Assembly: GCF_012911005.2 (NCBI RefSeq)
Contig: NZ_WTVS01000011.1
Span: forward strand, 46,733 to 110,732
DNA length: 64,000 nucleotides
Source of the DNA: Aromatoleum toluolicum
GTDB lineage: Bacteria; Pseudomonadota; Gammaproteobacteria; Burkholderiales; Rhodocyclaceae
Direction of reading: 5' to 3'
Below, in pieces: positions 1-8,936 of the stretch. The translations under genes were made by a program, and so were the position numbers. A model generated the notes under the pieces. The model worked only from the letters and a program-made list of their open reading frames with translations, was not told the DNA's origin and did not search any database. How positions within the stretch are numbered: position 1 is the first letter of the stretch; every line of letters begins with the position of its first letter.

Positions 1-1299
1 ATCGCGACCATCGACAGCCTCGCGGCGATGAAGTACCAGAACTTCGAGGTCCTCGTCCTCGACAACAACACCAAGGACGAGGCGCTGTGGAAGCCGCTGG
101 AGAAGCGCTGTGCCGAACTGGGACCGCGCTTCCGCTTCTACCATCTGGACAACTGGCCCGGCTTCAAGGCCGGCGCGCTGAACTTCGGCCTGCGCCAGAC
201 CGACCCGCGCGCCGAAGTCGTCGGCGTCGTCGATGCGGACTACGTTGTGTCGCCCGACTGGCTGTCGTGCCTGATCCCCCACTTCGACGTCCCGGACGTG
301 GCCGTCGTGCAGGCGCCGCAAGCACACCGCGACTGGGAGACCCATCCCTTCCGGCGCATGTGCAACTGGGAATTCGACGGTTTCTTCCGCATCGGCATGC
401 ACCACCGCAACGAGCGCAATGCGCTGATCCAGCACGGCACAATGACGCTCGTGCGCCGCCTTGCGCTCGACGACGTCGGCGGCTGGTCGGAATGGTGCAT
501 CTGCGAGGATACCGAGCTGGGTCTGCGCCTGATCGAAAAGGGGTACGACACCCGCTACGTGGACCACATTCTCGGCCGCGGCCTCACGCCAGCGGACTTC
601 CCGGCGATCAAGAGCCAGCGCTTCCGCTGGGCCTTCGGCGCGATGCAGATCCTCAAGCACCACCTGCCGGCGATGATCGGCCCGAGCCGGCTCAACCTCG
701 CCCAGCGCTACCACTTCCTCACCGGCTGGTTCGCGTGGCTCGGCGACGCGCTGCAGCTCGTATTCGCGTTCGCCAGCCTGGCATGGACGGTCGGCATCCT
801 GTTCTACCCCAAGGCCTTCGGTCTGCCCGTGACCTCGCTGGCGCTGCCCATCCTCGCCTTCATGGCGTTCAAGGCCGGCCTGGGCCCGATCCTTTACCGG
901 CGCACGATGGATGCGCCGTGGAAGGACATCCTCGGCGCCTCGGTGCTGTCGGTCGGACTCGCCCATGCGATCGCGCGCGGCGTGTTCGCGGGCCTCGTCA
1001 AGCGGCGTGGCGAATTCGTGCGCACGCCCAAGGGGTGGAAGGACAAGGGCACCCTCGCCTTCTTCTCGCCGCTGCGCGAGGAGATCGGCCTGCTGCTCGC
1101 GCTGGTTCTGGGCGCCGTCGTGCTGGTGCTGCAGCGTGGCTACGACGACCTCGAGGTGCAGTTGTGGGTCGGCATCCTCGCGCTGCAATGCGTGCCCTAC
1201 CTCGCCTCCATCGCCTGCCAGGTGGCCTCCTACATGCCCGAGGCGGAGCCGGGGACGTCGTTGGCGGCCGGCCACGGCGCAGCCGGACAGGTCAGCTGA
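1..1299 (+). CDS. Family 2 processive-type glycosyltransferase, 5'-truncated by window edge
   Basis: The frame is open from base 1, so the gene begins upstream; the first in-window ATG at 28 is probably internal. The visible 432 residues carry GT2 hallmarks: a DAD metal-binding motif near base 232, an EDTEL motif near 507 and a QRFRW motif (QxxRW) at 616-630, as in cellulose-synthase-like enzymes. The C-terminal half has several hydrophobic segments, so it should sit in the inner membrane and polymerise or transfer a nucleotide-sugar onto an exopolysaccharide or glucan. The product cannot be named from the motifs. A clean hairpin terminator follows the stop, so it ends its transcript. Confidence 0.85.
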   Translation: MATIDSLAAMKYQNFEVLVLDNNTKDEALWKPLEKRCAELGPRFRFYHLDNWPGFKAGALNFGLRQTDPRAEVVGVVDADYVVSPDWLSCLIPHFDVPDVAVVQAPQAHRDWETHPFRRMCNWEFDGFFRIGMHHRNERNALIQHGTMTLVRRLALDDVGGWSEWCICEDTELGLRLIEKGYDTRYVDHILGRGLTPADFPAIKSQRFRWAFGAMQILKHHLPAMIGPSRLNLAQRYHFLTGWFAWLGDALQLVFAFASLAWTVGILFYPKAFGLPVTSLALPILAFMAFKAGLGPILYRRTMDAPWKDILGASVLSVGLAHAIARGVFAGLVKRRGEFVRTPKGWKDKGTLAFFSPLREEIGLLLALVLGAVVLVLQRGYDDLEVQLWVGILALQCVPYLASIACQVASYMPEAEPGTSLAAGHGAAGQVS

Positions 1300-1324
1300 G
1301 CCGGTCGGTAGCGGAGATTGCACA

Positions 1325-1346
1325 GGGCGCCGCAAGGCGCCCTTTT
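1325..1346 (+). terminator. Rho-independent terminator between convergent genes
   Basis: A 7-bp perfect GC stem (GGGCGCC / GGCGCCC) closes a GCAA tetraloop and is followed by TTTT. It sits 26 bases after the glycosyltransferase stop and before the end of the convergent LysR gene, so it mainly serves the plus-strand gene. Confidence 0.85.
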
Positions 1347-1386
1347 CACGTCCGCGGGCGCCCTTGCGCGGATCAGCGTGGGAAGA

Positions 1387-2313
1387 TCAGGGGATGTAGG
1401 CGAGCGGAATCTCGTCGCTGGTGCGTGCACCGGCGGTCATCTCGCGACACAGGGCAATGAAGGCGCGCATGCCCGGCGTCGTGAACTTCTGCCGGTGCCA
1501 GAGGAAATGGAAGGAGCGCTGCAGATCCAGTTCGGGCGTGTCGACGGGCACCAGACTGCCGCGCCGGAACGCCTCCCGCAGCGCAAGGCGCGAAATGCAG
1601 CCTATCCCCAGCCCGGACTCCACCGCCCGCTTGATCGCTTCCGTATGCTCCAGTTCCAGGCGCACGTCGATGCGCGCCGCGATGTGGCGCGTGGCCTGAT
1701 CAAAGGTCTCGCGCGTGCCGGAACCGATTTCGCGCAGGATCCACGGCTGACGGGTGAGTTCGTCGAGGCTCGCCCGGCGCCCGCTCGCCAGAGGGTGCGA
1801 GGGTGAGCAGAACACCACCAGCTCGTCTTCCAGCCAGGGTACGGCCTCGAGGTCGGGATGGTGGCAACTGCCCTCGATCATGCCCATGTCGAGTTCGAAG
1901 CCCGCGATCTGCTGGACGATGGTCGCCGTGTTGTGCACGCTCAGGTGGATGCGGCTCTCGGGATGGCGTTGCAGGAAGGTTGCCACGATGAGCGTGCCGA
2001 GATAGTTGCCGATCGTGAGCGTCGCGCCGATCTTCAGGCTGCCGAAGCCCATGCCGCCTTGCAGCAGGTCCTCGATATCCTCTGCGCGCGCGAGCAGTTC
2101 GACCGCGCGCGGCAACAGGCGCTGACCGAGCTCGTTCAGGCGCAGCGACTTGCCGACACGATCGAAAAGGCGCACGTCGAACTGGCGTTCGAATTCGGCG
2201 AGACTGCTGCTCGCGGCAGACTGCGACATCGAAAGATGCTCGGCTGCCTTCGATACCGTGCCCGCGCGAGCCGTTGCAACGAAAATTTCCAGTTGCCTGA
2301 GGGTGTGCCTCAT
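1387..2313 (-). CDS. LysR-family transcriptional regulator, possibly FinR-like
   Basis: The 308-residue length is typical of LysR proteins. The N-terminal winged helix-turn-helix (residues about 1-60, with SKAAEHLSMSQSAAS) is followed by a periplasmic-binding-protein-type effector domain. The gene is divergent from a ferredoxin-NADP reductase across a 101-bp AT-rich spacer. In Pseudomonas putida the LysR regulator FinR controls the divergent fprA under oxidative stress. By analogy this protein probably controls the neighbouring reductase, but orthology to FinR is inferred only from arrangement and family. Confidence 0.88.
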   Translation of the reverse strand: MRHTLRQLEIFVATARAGTVSKAAEHLSMSQSAASSSLAEFERQFDVRLFDRVGKSLRLNELGQRLLPRAVELLARAEDIEDLLQGGMGFGSLKIGATLTIGNYLGTLIVATFLQRHPESRIHLSVHNTATIVQQIAGFELDMGMIEGSCHHPDLEAVPWLEDELVVFCSPSHPLASGRRASLDELTRQPWILREIGSGTRETFDQATRHIAARIDVRLELEHTEAIKRAVESGLGIGCISRLALREAFRRGSLVPVDTPELDLQRSFHFLWHRQKFTTPGMRAFIALCREMTAGARTSDEIPLAYIP

Positions 2314-2414
2314 ATCGATTTCTCAGATATTCATTATTTAAATTATCCACTCATCAGATTAAAAGGAGTAACTAGAATCGCACCATCTGAAACCGGAGCG
2401 GAGCAAGACCCGAG
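2314..2414. promoter_or_regulatory. Divergent LysR / fpr control region
   Basis: This 101-bp spacer is strikingly AT-rich between about 2318 and 2375, unlike the surrounding GC-rich DNA. It holds the start regions of two divergent genes and is where a LysR-type operator would be expected. I could not assign individual promoter hexamers with confidence. Confidence 0.5.
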
Positions 2415-3191
2415 ATGAGCAACCTGGCGACCGAGCGCGTCCTGAGCGTGCACCACTGGAACGATTCCCTCTTCAGCTTCCGTACCACCCGCGACCGCGC
2501 GCTGCGGTTCACGAACGGCCAGTTCGTGATGATCGGGCTCGAAGTCGAAGGCCGTCCGCTGACCCGTGCATACAGCATCGCGAGTCCGAACCACGAGGAG
2601 CACCTCGAGTTCTTCAGCATCAAGGTGCCCAACGGTCCGCTGACCTCGCGTCTCCAGCACCTGAGGGAAGGCGACCCGATCGTCGTCAGCAAGAAGCCCA
2701 CCGGCACCCTGGTTCTGCACGACCTCAAGCCGGGCAAGCACCTCTACCTGCTCTCAACCGGTACCGGGCTGGCTCCCTTCATGAGCGTGATCCAGGACCC
2801 CGAAACCTACGAGCGCTTCGAGCGCGTCGTACTCATCCATGGCGTGCGCACCGTTTCCGAGCTGGCGTATCGGGACTTCATCACCAACGAATTGCCGCAA
2901 CACGAGTTCTTTGGGGAATTCGTGCGCGACAAACTCATTTACTACCCGACGGTCACGCGCGAACCCTTCGAGAACCAGGGACGCCTCACCGACCTCATCA
3001 ACAGCGGCAAGCTGTTTCGCGACATCGGACTGCCCGAACTGGATCCCGCCGTCGACCGCGCCATGATCTGCGGCAGCCCCGCGATGCTCAAGGATTGCTG
3101 CACTTTGCTCGATTCGCGCGGCTTCCACATTTCGAAGCACATCGGCGAGCCCGGCGACTACGTGATCGAACGCGCATTCGTCGAGAAGTGA
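2415..3191 (+). CDS. fpr: Ferredoxin/flavodoxin--NADP(+) reductase
   Basis: This 258-residue FAD enzyme transfers electrons between NADPH and ferredoxin or flavodoxin in the cytoplasm. The FAD-binding RAYSIAS motif is at residues 51-57 and the NADP-binding GTGLAPF motif at 116-122. The length and the C-terminal aromatic-to-basic tail (YVIERAFVEK) fit the bacterial subclass I Fpr group. It is transcribed away from a LysR regulator, an arrangement also known for oxidative-stress-controlled fprA. It could also feed electrons to nitrogenase or aromatic-ring reductases, but nothing adjacent shows that. Confidence 0.93.
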   Translation: MSNLATERVLSVHHWNDSLFSFRTTRDRALRFTNGQFVMIGLEVEGRPLTRAYSIASPNHEEHLEFFSIKVPNGPLTSRLQHLREGDPIVVSKKPTGTLVLHDLKPGKHLYLLSTGTGLAPFMSVIQDPETYERFERVVLIHGVRTVSELAYRDFITNELPQHEFFGEFVRDKLIYYPTVTREPFENQGRLTDLINSGKLFRDIGLPELDPAVDRAMICGSPAMLKDCCTLLDSRGFHISKHIGEPGDYVIERAFVEK

Positions 3192-3323
3192 GGTCTGGCG
3201 GGTAGCGGGCGTCCCGCGCAGGGCGCCGGATGACTGCCGGTTACGAGAAGGTACAAGGACGGCATGCACAAGCGGCCATGCAGGAGTACACTTCCGCGTA
3301 CTCGCAGCAAGCCGGATCGAAGC

Positions 3324-3746
3324 ATGGAATTCCCTCGCCGGACGGTCGTGTCCCCTGCGCACGCCGCCGCACGCTTGTCCCTCCCCCTGTTGGCGGTGCT
3401 ATTGGCAATGGCGCCCCAGGCGGCCCATCCCGCACCACCCCCGGGGCACCCCTCACCAGGCGCTGCGCTGCAGCTGATCCGGCCAGGCGCGGAACAGTCT
3501 GCGGCCTTGCGCCGCACGGGTGTTGCACTCGATTCGATCGACGCCAACGAGTACACCTACATCGAGGTCGATGAGGCCGGAAAGAGCTACTGGATCGCGA
3601 CCGCGAGGATGAAGATCATGCGCGGCGACATGGTCCAGTTCGACGAGGGCGTGACCATGGAGCAGTTCTACAGCAAGCTGCTCAAGCGCACGTTCCAGTC
3701 GGTGATGTTCGTCGACGCCGTTTCGACCACCTCCGGCAAACGATGA
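3324..3746 (+). CDS. Small secreted protein with NrfJ-like domain
   Basis: I chose the ATG at 3324 because the encoded product then opens with a basic stretch and a hydrophobic run ending near a PAPPPG segment, which looks like a Sec signal peptide. The mature part (about 100 residues) has an NEYTYIEVDEAGKSYWIA segment resembling the small beta-rich domain of NrfJ and related cytochrome-associated periplasmic proteins. The function is unknown. The stop overlaps the start of the next gene (ATGA at 3743-3746), so the two are translationally coupled. A longer form starting at 3264 is possible but would bury the signal peptide. Confidence 0.65.
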   Translation: MEFPRRTVVSPAHAAARLSLPLLAVLLAMAPQAAHPAPPPGHPSPGAALQLIRPGAEQSAALRRTGVALDSIDANEYTYIEVDEAGKSYWIATARMKIMRGDMVQFDEGVTMEQFYSKLLKRTFQSVMFVDAVSTTSGKR

Positions 3747-4018
3747 CCGCTGCTCAGGTCGTCGAAATCCGCATGCCGAAATTTCCGGAATGCTGGGAGA
3801 GCTGCGGAAACTGCCGCACCGAGGATGTCTTCGTGCAAAGCGTGTTGGTGCGGGCCGGCGAATCCATCGGCTACGACGAACCGCTGATCGTCCTCGAAAC
3901 CGGCAAGACCGCAATGGACATCCCCTCGCCCCGAGCCGGCACCATAGTCGAGGTCAAGGTCGATGAAGGCGACCTGATCGACGAGGGCGACCTGATCGCG
4001 CTGGTCGCCATCGGCTGA
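3743..4018 (+). CDS. Stand-alone biotinyl/lipoyl-domain protein with a cysteine-rich insert
   Basis: The 91 residues are almost only a lipoyl/biotinyl hammerhead domain. The swivel lysine should be K55 in ETGKTAMDIPSP, matching the lipoyl context of 2-oxoacid dehydrogenase E2 proteins. It lacks any catalytic or subunit-binding domain. Residues 17-24 (CWESCGNC) place three cysteines where family members normally have a short Gly-Glu loop. No E1, E2, E3 or lipoate ligase gene is nearby; its only partner is the overlapping secreted-protein gene. Calling it a lipoylated carrier is inference from the domain. Confidence 0.8.
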   Translation: MTAAQVVEIRMPKFPECWESCGNCRTEDVFVQSVLVRAGESIGYDEPLIVLETGKTAMDIPSPRAGTIVEVKVDEGDLIDEGDLIALVAIG

Positions 4019-4042
4019 CGCGCGTACGGTCCTAACCCGGCG

Positions 4043-5998
4043 CTAGCGCACGCGGCACGCGCGATTGCGCCCGCCGAGCTTCGCCCGGTACATCGCCTCG
4101 TCGGCACGACACATCAGCTCGTGATCGTCGTTGCCGTCCTCGGGATAGATCGCAATGCCGATGCTCGACGAGATGCGCACTTCACGCCCCTCGAGCACAA
4201 AAGGTTTTTCGAGCGCACCGCGGATCTTCTCCGCGACGATCTCGGCGTCCGTAGCGGCACCGACTTCGGGCAGCAGCACGACGAATTCGTCCCCGCCCCG
4301 CCGCCCCAGCGCATCCGACGACCTGATCGAGCCCTGCATGCGCCGGACCGCCTCGCACAGCAGCAAATCGCCGACGTAATGTCCCATTTCGTCGTTGACC
4401 CGCTTGAAATGGTCGAGATCGATGAACAGCAGCGCAAACCGGTGCCCGGAGCGACGCGCCTGGACGAACGCATATCCGAGCAGTTCGCCGAACATCAGCC
4501 GATTCACGGCACCGGTCAGGATGTCGTGCGTGGCCATGTGCGCAATACGCCGCTCGGCCTCCTTGCGTTCGGTGATGTCCGACAGGAGTGCGATGGCCCC
4601 CTTCATATGGCCCCATCCGTCGTTGAGCGGCGCCAGCGAGACGAGGACGGTCAGCTGTCTGCCGTCTCCGCGCGTCAATCGCACCTCGTAGCGCTTGCTT
4701 TCCCCTTCACCAAGGCGGGCGAGTATGACGTCGCGACTTTCGCCTCCGCCATCGGCCCACAGCTCGTCCAACGATCGTCCGAGCAATCGCGACTCGTCCC
4801 GCCCGACGAGCGCGACGAATCCGGGATTGACGAAGGTCAGCCTGAAATCTGCATCGGTCGCCGCTATGCCGTCGTGGGCAAGATTCACGAGCGCGCTGTA
4901 TTTCGCCTCGCTCCGGCGCAATGATTCCGTGGTCCGTGCCAGTCGCGCCGCGCGCTCGCGGGTAATCACGAAGAACAGGGCCGTCACGACGAGCAGGACG
5001 CCAACCAGCACCACCGACACGAATTCCGCTTGGCGGATATCGTGTTCGGCATCGAACGACGGCAGGGCCTCGAGGCGGATGATCCACTCGACCCCGCCGA
5101 GCATCGCGCGCTCGGTACTGACCCGCCCCGACCCGGATTCCGGCATTCCGGGATGACTGTCGTAAAGCAGGGCTTCCGGTGCGTGGATCCGGTCGAACAC
5201 CTGCACGCGGATCTGCCCGGCATGCTGGTCCAGCATCTGGCGCATCAGGCTGGCCATCCGGAACGGCAGATAAACCCATCCCCTGAGCGCAGCCCAGCGC
5301 TCGGCCTCCGTCGCGACCGGCATCCCGTCTCCAAACACCGGCATGTAGAGCAGAACGCCTGCCTGCACGTCCGTTTCCGTTTCCTGGACGAGAACGGTCT
5401 TTCCGCTCAGGGCCGGTTCGCCGGACCGCACGGCCCGATCCATCGCCTCGCGCCTGACCGGCTCGGAATACATGTCGTAGCCGATCGCGCGTGCATTGCG
5501 CCAGTCGGCCGGTTCCAGCACGACGATGCTGCTCAGGAACTCCCGCTGCCCCTCGGGCCATACCCTGTAATCGCTACCGGCGAATTCGCGCATGGCCCGC
5601 GTATGCGCCTCCAGCTGGCCCGGCCATATCCATTGCGCAAATCCGATTCCCTGCACACCCGGAAAGTCTTCCTGGAACGACAGCCGCTGCAGGTAGGTCC
5701 GCCACACGTCAAGATCGAGGTCCTCGCGCGAGCGCAGAAACGCCTGCCCGCCGCGCAGTAGCATGCGATAGGTGTGGAATCGCTCGCTGACCTTCAGGAC
5801 CAATTCGGCGGAATGGCTCGCCAGATGGGCGTGCATCTGCTCTTCGTGACGTTGGCCGAGGTGGCGCCAGACGACGAGAGCCGCCGCGATCGCACAGGAG
5901 AGCGCAATTGCGAGGAATGCCACCCCTGCGGGCGACCAACTGCGCGGCAGCGCGGGACGGGTACCCTGCTCCTGGGCATCATGCATTTCGCGATCCAT
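4043..5998 (-). CDS. Membrane diguanylate cyclase, CHASE-PAS-GGDEF
   Basis: This 651-residue protein should make cyclic di-GMP at the inner membrane. The order is an N-terminal membrane helix, a periplasmic CHASE sensor domain (FPGVQGIGFAQW in its core), a second membrane helix, a PAS domain and a C-terminal GGDEF domain. The catalytic motif is an intact GGDEF, with an RxxD inhibitory site (RSSD) five residues upstream. No EAL domain is present. I chose the ATG at 5998; the frame also runs to a TTG at 6022. It stands alone, convergent with the lipoyl-domain gene, so its ligand cannot be inferred. Confidence 0.9.
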   Translation of the reverse strand: MDREMHDAQEQGTRPALPRSWSPAGVAFLAIALSCAIAAALVVWRHLGQRHEEQMHAHLASHSAELVLKVSERFHTYRMLLRGGQAFLRSREDLDLDVWRTYLQRLSFQEDFPGVQGIGFAQWIWPGQLEAHTRAMREFAGSDYRVWPEGQREFLSSIVVLEPADWRNARAIGYDMYSEPVRREAMDRAVRSGEPALSGKTVLVQETETDVQAGVLLYMPVFGDGMPVATEAERWAALRGWVYLPFRMASLMRQMLDQHAGQIRVQVFDRIHAPEALLYDSHPGMPESGSGRVSTERAMLGGVEWIIRLEALPSFDAEHDIRQAEFVSVVLVGVLLVVTALFFVITRERAARLARTTESLRRSEAKYSALVNLAHDGIAATDADFRLTFVNPGFVALVGRDESRLLGRSLDELWADGGGESRDVILARLGEGESKRYEVRLTRGDGRQLTVLVSLAPLNDGWGHMKGAIALLSDITERKEAERRIAHMATHDILTGAVNRLMFGELLGYAFVQARRSGHRFALLFIDLDHFKRVNDEMGHYVGDLLLCEAVRRMQGSIRSSDALGRRGGDEFVVLLPEVGAATDAEIVAEKIRGALEKPFVLEGREVRISSSIGIAIYPEDGNDDHELMCRADEAMYRAKLGGRNRACRVR

Positions 5999-6183
5999 CG
6001 GGACTGAGGCGCGCCTCACCAACGCGCCCCAATGTGGTCATCATGTAACAAAATGATAAAGACCAGCTCCGCCGGCGACGCGGGATTCCTTCTCACTTCC
6101 GCGACAGCGCAAGCACCGGCGGGCTTGAGGTATCCTTTGCGCACTTCATCATATCGGTTCGACCGAAACAAAAAAGCGACCCA

Positions 6184-7848
6184 ATGGCCCAATACGTAAT
6201 GTCGATGCTCAGAGTGAGCAAAGTCGTGCCGCCCAAGCGGCAGATCATCAAGGATATTTCCCTGTCGTTCTTCCCCGGCGCAAAGATCGGCCTGCTCGGC
6301 CTGAACGGGTCGGGCAAGTCCACGGTGCTGCGCATCATGGCCGGTGCCGACAAGGAATACGAAGGCGAAGTGCAGCACCTTGCGGGCATCCGCATCGGCT
6401 ACCTGCCACAGGAACCGCAGCTCGACGCCACCAAGACCGTCAAGGAAGAGGTCGAGTCCGGCCTGGGCGAGATCGTCGAGGCGCGCGTGAGGCTCGAAGA
6501 GATCTACGCCGCCTATGCTGAACCCGATGCGGACTTCGACAAGCTCGCCGAGGAGCAGGCTAAATACGAGAACATCCTCGCCGCAGCCGGCTCCGACATC
6601 GAGAACCAGATGGAGATCGCCGCCGATGCGCTGCGCCTGCCGGCGTGGGACGCCCTCGTCGGCAATCTCTCCGGTGGCGAGAAGCGCCGCGTGGCGCTGT
6701 GCAAGCTGCTCCTTTCCAAACCCGACATGCTGCTGCTGGATGAACCGACGAACCACCTCGACGCCGAATCGGTCGAGTGGCTGGAGCAGTTCCTGACGCG
6801 CTTCCCCGGCACCGTCGTCGCGGTCACGCACGATCGCTACTTCCTCGACAACGCCGCCGAGTGGATTCTCGAGCTCGACCGCGGCCACGGCATCCCTTGG
6901 AAGGGCAACTACTCTTCCTGGCTGGAGCAGAAGGAAGCGCGCCTCGAGCAGGAGCAGAAGCAGATCGACGCCCACATGAAGGCGATGAAGACCGAGCTGG
7001 AATGGGCACGCTCGAACCCGAAGGCCCGCCAGGCGAAGTCCAAGGCCCGCCTCGCGCGCTACGAGGAGATGGCCACCGTCGAGTACCAGAAGCGCAACGA
7101 GACCCAGGAAATCTTCATCCCGCCCGGCGAGCGTCTTGGCGACAAGGTGATCGAGTTCAACGGGGTGACCAAGGCCTTCGGCGACAAGCTGCTGATGGAC
7201 AAGGTCAGCTTCAGCATTCCGCCCGGCGCGATCGTCGGCGTGATCGGCCCCAACGGCGCCGGCAAATCGACGCTGTTCAAGATGATCGAGGGCCGCGACC
7301 AGCCCGATGCCGGCGAAATCACGATCGGCTCGACGGTGAAGCTCGCTGCGGTCGACCAGTCGCGCGAGGGGCTTGCGAACGACAAGACGGTGTTCGAGGC
7401 GATCTCGGACGGCGCCGACGTGCTGACCGTGGGCCGCTTCGAGATGCCCAGCCGCGCCTACATCGGCCGCTTCAACTTCAAGGGCGGCGATCAGCAGAAG
7501 CTCGTCGGCAACCTGTCCGGGGGCGAGCGCGGCCGCCTGCACCTGGCCAAGACGCTGATTTCCGGCGGCAACGTGCTGCTGCTCGACGAACCGTCGAACG
7601 ACCTCGACGTCGAGACGCTGCGGGCGCTGGAAGACGCGCTGCTCGAATTCGCCGGTTGTGCGCTGATCATCAGCCACGACCGTTGGTTCCTCGACCGCAT
7701 CTGCACGCACATCCTCGCGGCGGAAGGCGACTCGCAGTGGACCTTCTTCGCCGGCAACTATCAGGAATACGAGGAAGACAAGAGGAAGCGGCTGGGTGAG
7801 GAAGGCGCGAAACCGAAGCGCATCCGCTACAAGCCGATCACCCGCTGA
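6184..7848 (+). CDS. ettA: Energy-dependent translational throttle protein EttA (ABC-F ATPase)
   Basis: This 554-residue soluble ABC-F protein binds the ribosomal E site and couples translation to the ATP/ADP ratio. It has two ATP-binding cassettes: Walker A GLNGSGKST at residues 39-47 with signature LSGGEKRRVALC, and GPNGAGKST near residue 355 with LSGGERGRLHLA. The intervening charged linker is the P-site tRNA-interaction region of the family. There are no membrane segments. The N-terminus MAQYVMSMLRV closely matches known EttA starts, which supports the chosen ATG although no clear Shine-Dalgarno sequence precedes it. Confidence 0.95.
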   Translation: MAQYVMSMLRVSKVVPPKRQIIKDISLSFFPGAKIGLLGLNGSGKSTVLRIMAGADKEYEGEVQHLAGIRIGYLPQEPQLDATKTVKEEVESGLGEIVEARVRLEEIYAAYAEPDADFDKLAEEQAKYENILAAAGSDIENQMEIAADALRLPAWDALVGNLSGGEKRRVALCKLLLSKPDMLLLDEPTNHLDAESVEWLEQFLTRFPGTVVAVTHDRYFLDNAAEWILELDRGHGIPWKGNYSSWLEQKEARLEQEQKQIDAHMKAMKTELEWARSNPKARQAKSKARLARYEEMATVEYQKRNETQEIFIPPGERLGDKVIEFNGVTKAFGDKLLMDKVSFSIPPGAIVGVIGPNGAGKSTLFKMIEGRDQPDAGEITIGSTVKLAAVDQSREGLANDKTVFEAISDGADVLTVGRFEMPSRAYIGRFNFKGGDQQKLVGNLSGGERGRLHLAKTLISGGNVLLLDEPSNDLDVETLRALEDALLEFAGCALIISHDRWFLDRICTHILAAEGDSQWTFFAGNYQEYEEDKRKRLGEEGAKPKRIRYKPITR

Positions 7849-7955
7849 CAGACACGACCGGGCGGCCGGCGCGTGCCGCCGCCCGCCTCGCGACGGGCGC
7901 GTTTTCCGCTATCCTCGATGCCACACTCATCGCCAGAAACGACAGGAGAATATCC

Positions 7956-8936
7956 ATGTACAAGAGCCTCCAGCGAATCCTCGCCGTGAGCGCTGCCCTG
8001 TTCGCCCTCGCGCCGGCAGCCCCGGCACAGGCGGAAGCCCCCATGGTGAAGACCCAGGTTCCGGGCTACTACCGGACCATGGTCGGACAGTTCGAGGTCA
8101 CCGCGCTGTATGACGGCGCAATCGAGCTCGACACCAAGCTGCTCAAGAACGCCGAACCGGAAGACCTCAACCGGATGCTGGCGCGCAATTTCGTCGGCAA
8201 CCCGAAGATGCAGACCGCGGTGAATGCCTACCTGATCAACACCGGCGGCAACCTGATCCTGGTTGACGCCGGCGCGGCCAAGCTCTTCGGGCCGACCCTC
8301 GGCTTCGTCCTCGACAATCTCAAGGCCGCCGGCTACGACCCCGCACAGGTCGACACCGTCATCCTGACCCACATGCACCCCGACCACATCGGCGGGCTCG
8401 GCGACCCGGCGGCTCCGCCGGCCTTCCCGAACGCGAACGTGTACGTGTCGGTGCTCGACAACGACTTCTGGCTCTCGCAGCAGGCCGCCGCTGCGGCCAA
8501 GCCCGAGATGCAGGACTTCTTCAGGATGGCACGCGAGGTCGCCGCACCCTACCAGGCACGCGGCAAATGGCGCACCTTCGCCGACGGCACGGAGATTGCG
8601 GCCGGCGTACGCGCGGTCAAGGCCTACGGCCACACGCCGGGGCACAGCGCGATCTCGGTCGAGTCGTCCGGCCAGAAGCTGCTGATCTGGGGCGATATCG
8701 TGCACTCGCATGCGGTCCAGTTCGCGCTGCCGGGCGTCTCGATCGAGTTCGACTTCGATCAGAACCAGGCGATCGCAACCCGCCGCAGCCTCATGTACTC
8801 GCTGGCGGCAAGCAAGACCCTGGTCGCCGGCATGCATCTGCCCTTCCCCGGCATCGGCCGCGTGCGCGCAGACGGCAAGGGCGTCTATGCGTGGGTGCCG
8901 ATCGAGTATTCGCCGCTCCCCAAGCCGGCGCAGTGA
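7956..8936 (+). CDS. Secreted metallo-beta-lactamase-fold hydrolase
   Basis: The 326-residue product begins with a clear signal peptide (cleavage near AQAEA, residue 26-28), so it acts in the periplasm or outside. The metal-binding HxHxDH motif is THMHPDH around residues 138-144, and a second metal-ligand region lies at HTPGHS. The overall layout resembles lactonase-like or glyoxalase-II-like MBL-fold enzymes rather than true beta-lactamases. The substrate is unknown. A GAGAA-type ribosome site precedes the ATG. It ends one base before the convergent antiporter gene, so there is no spacer for separate terminators. Confidence 0.85.
   Translation: MYKSLQRILAVSAALFALAPAAPAQAEAPMVKTQVPGYYRTMVGQFEVTALYDGAIELDTKLLKNAEPEDLNRMLARNFVGNPKMQTAVNAYLINTGGNLILVDAGAAKLFGPTLGFVLDNLKAAGYDPAQVDTVILTHMHPDHIGGLGDPAAPPAFPNANVYVSVLDNDFWLSQQAAAAAKPEMQDFFRMAREVAAPYQARGKWRTFADGTEIAAGVRAVKAYGHTPGHSAISVESSGQKLLIWGDIVHSHAVQFALPGVSIEFDFDQNQAIATRRSLMYSLAASKTLVAGMHLPFPGIGRVRADGKGVYAWVPIEYSPLPKPAQ

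Noticed and set aside
6016..7710. 564-residue open frame antisense to ettA
   Set aside because: The plus strand encodes a full EttA with both ATPase cassettes. The antisense frame has repetitive Leu/Gly/Asp composition and no domain.
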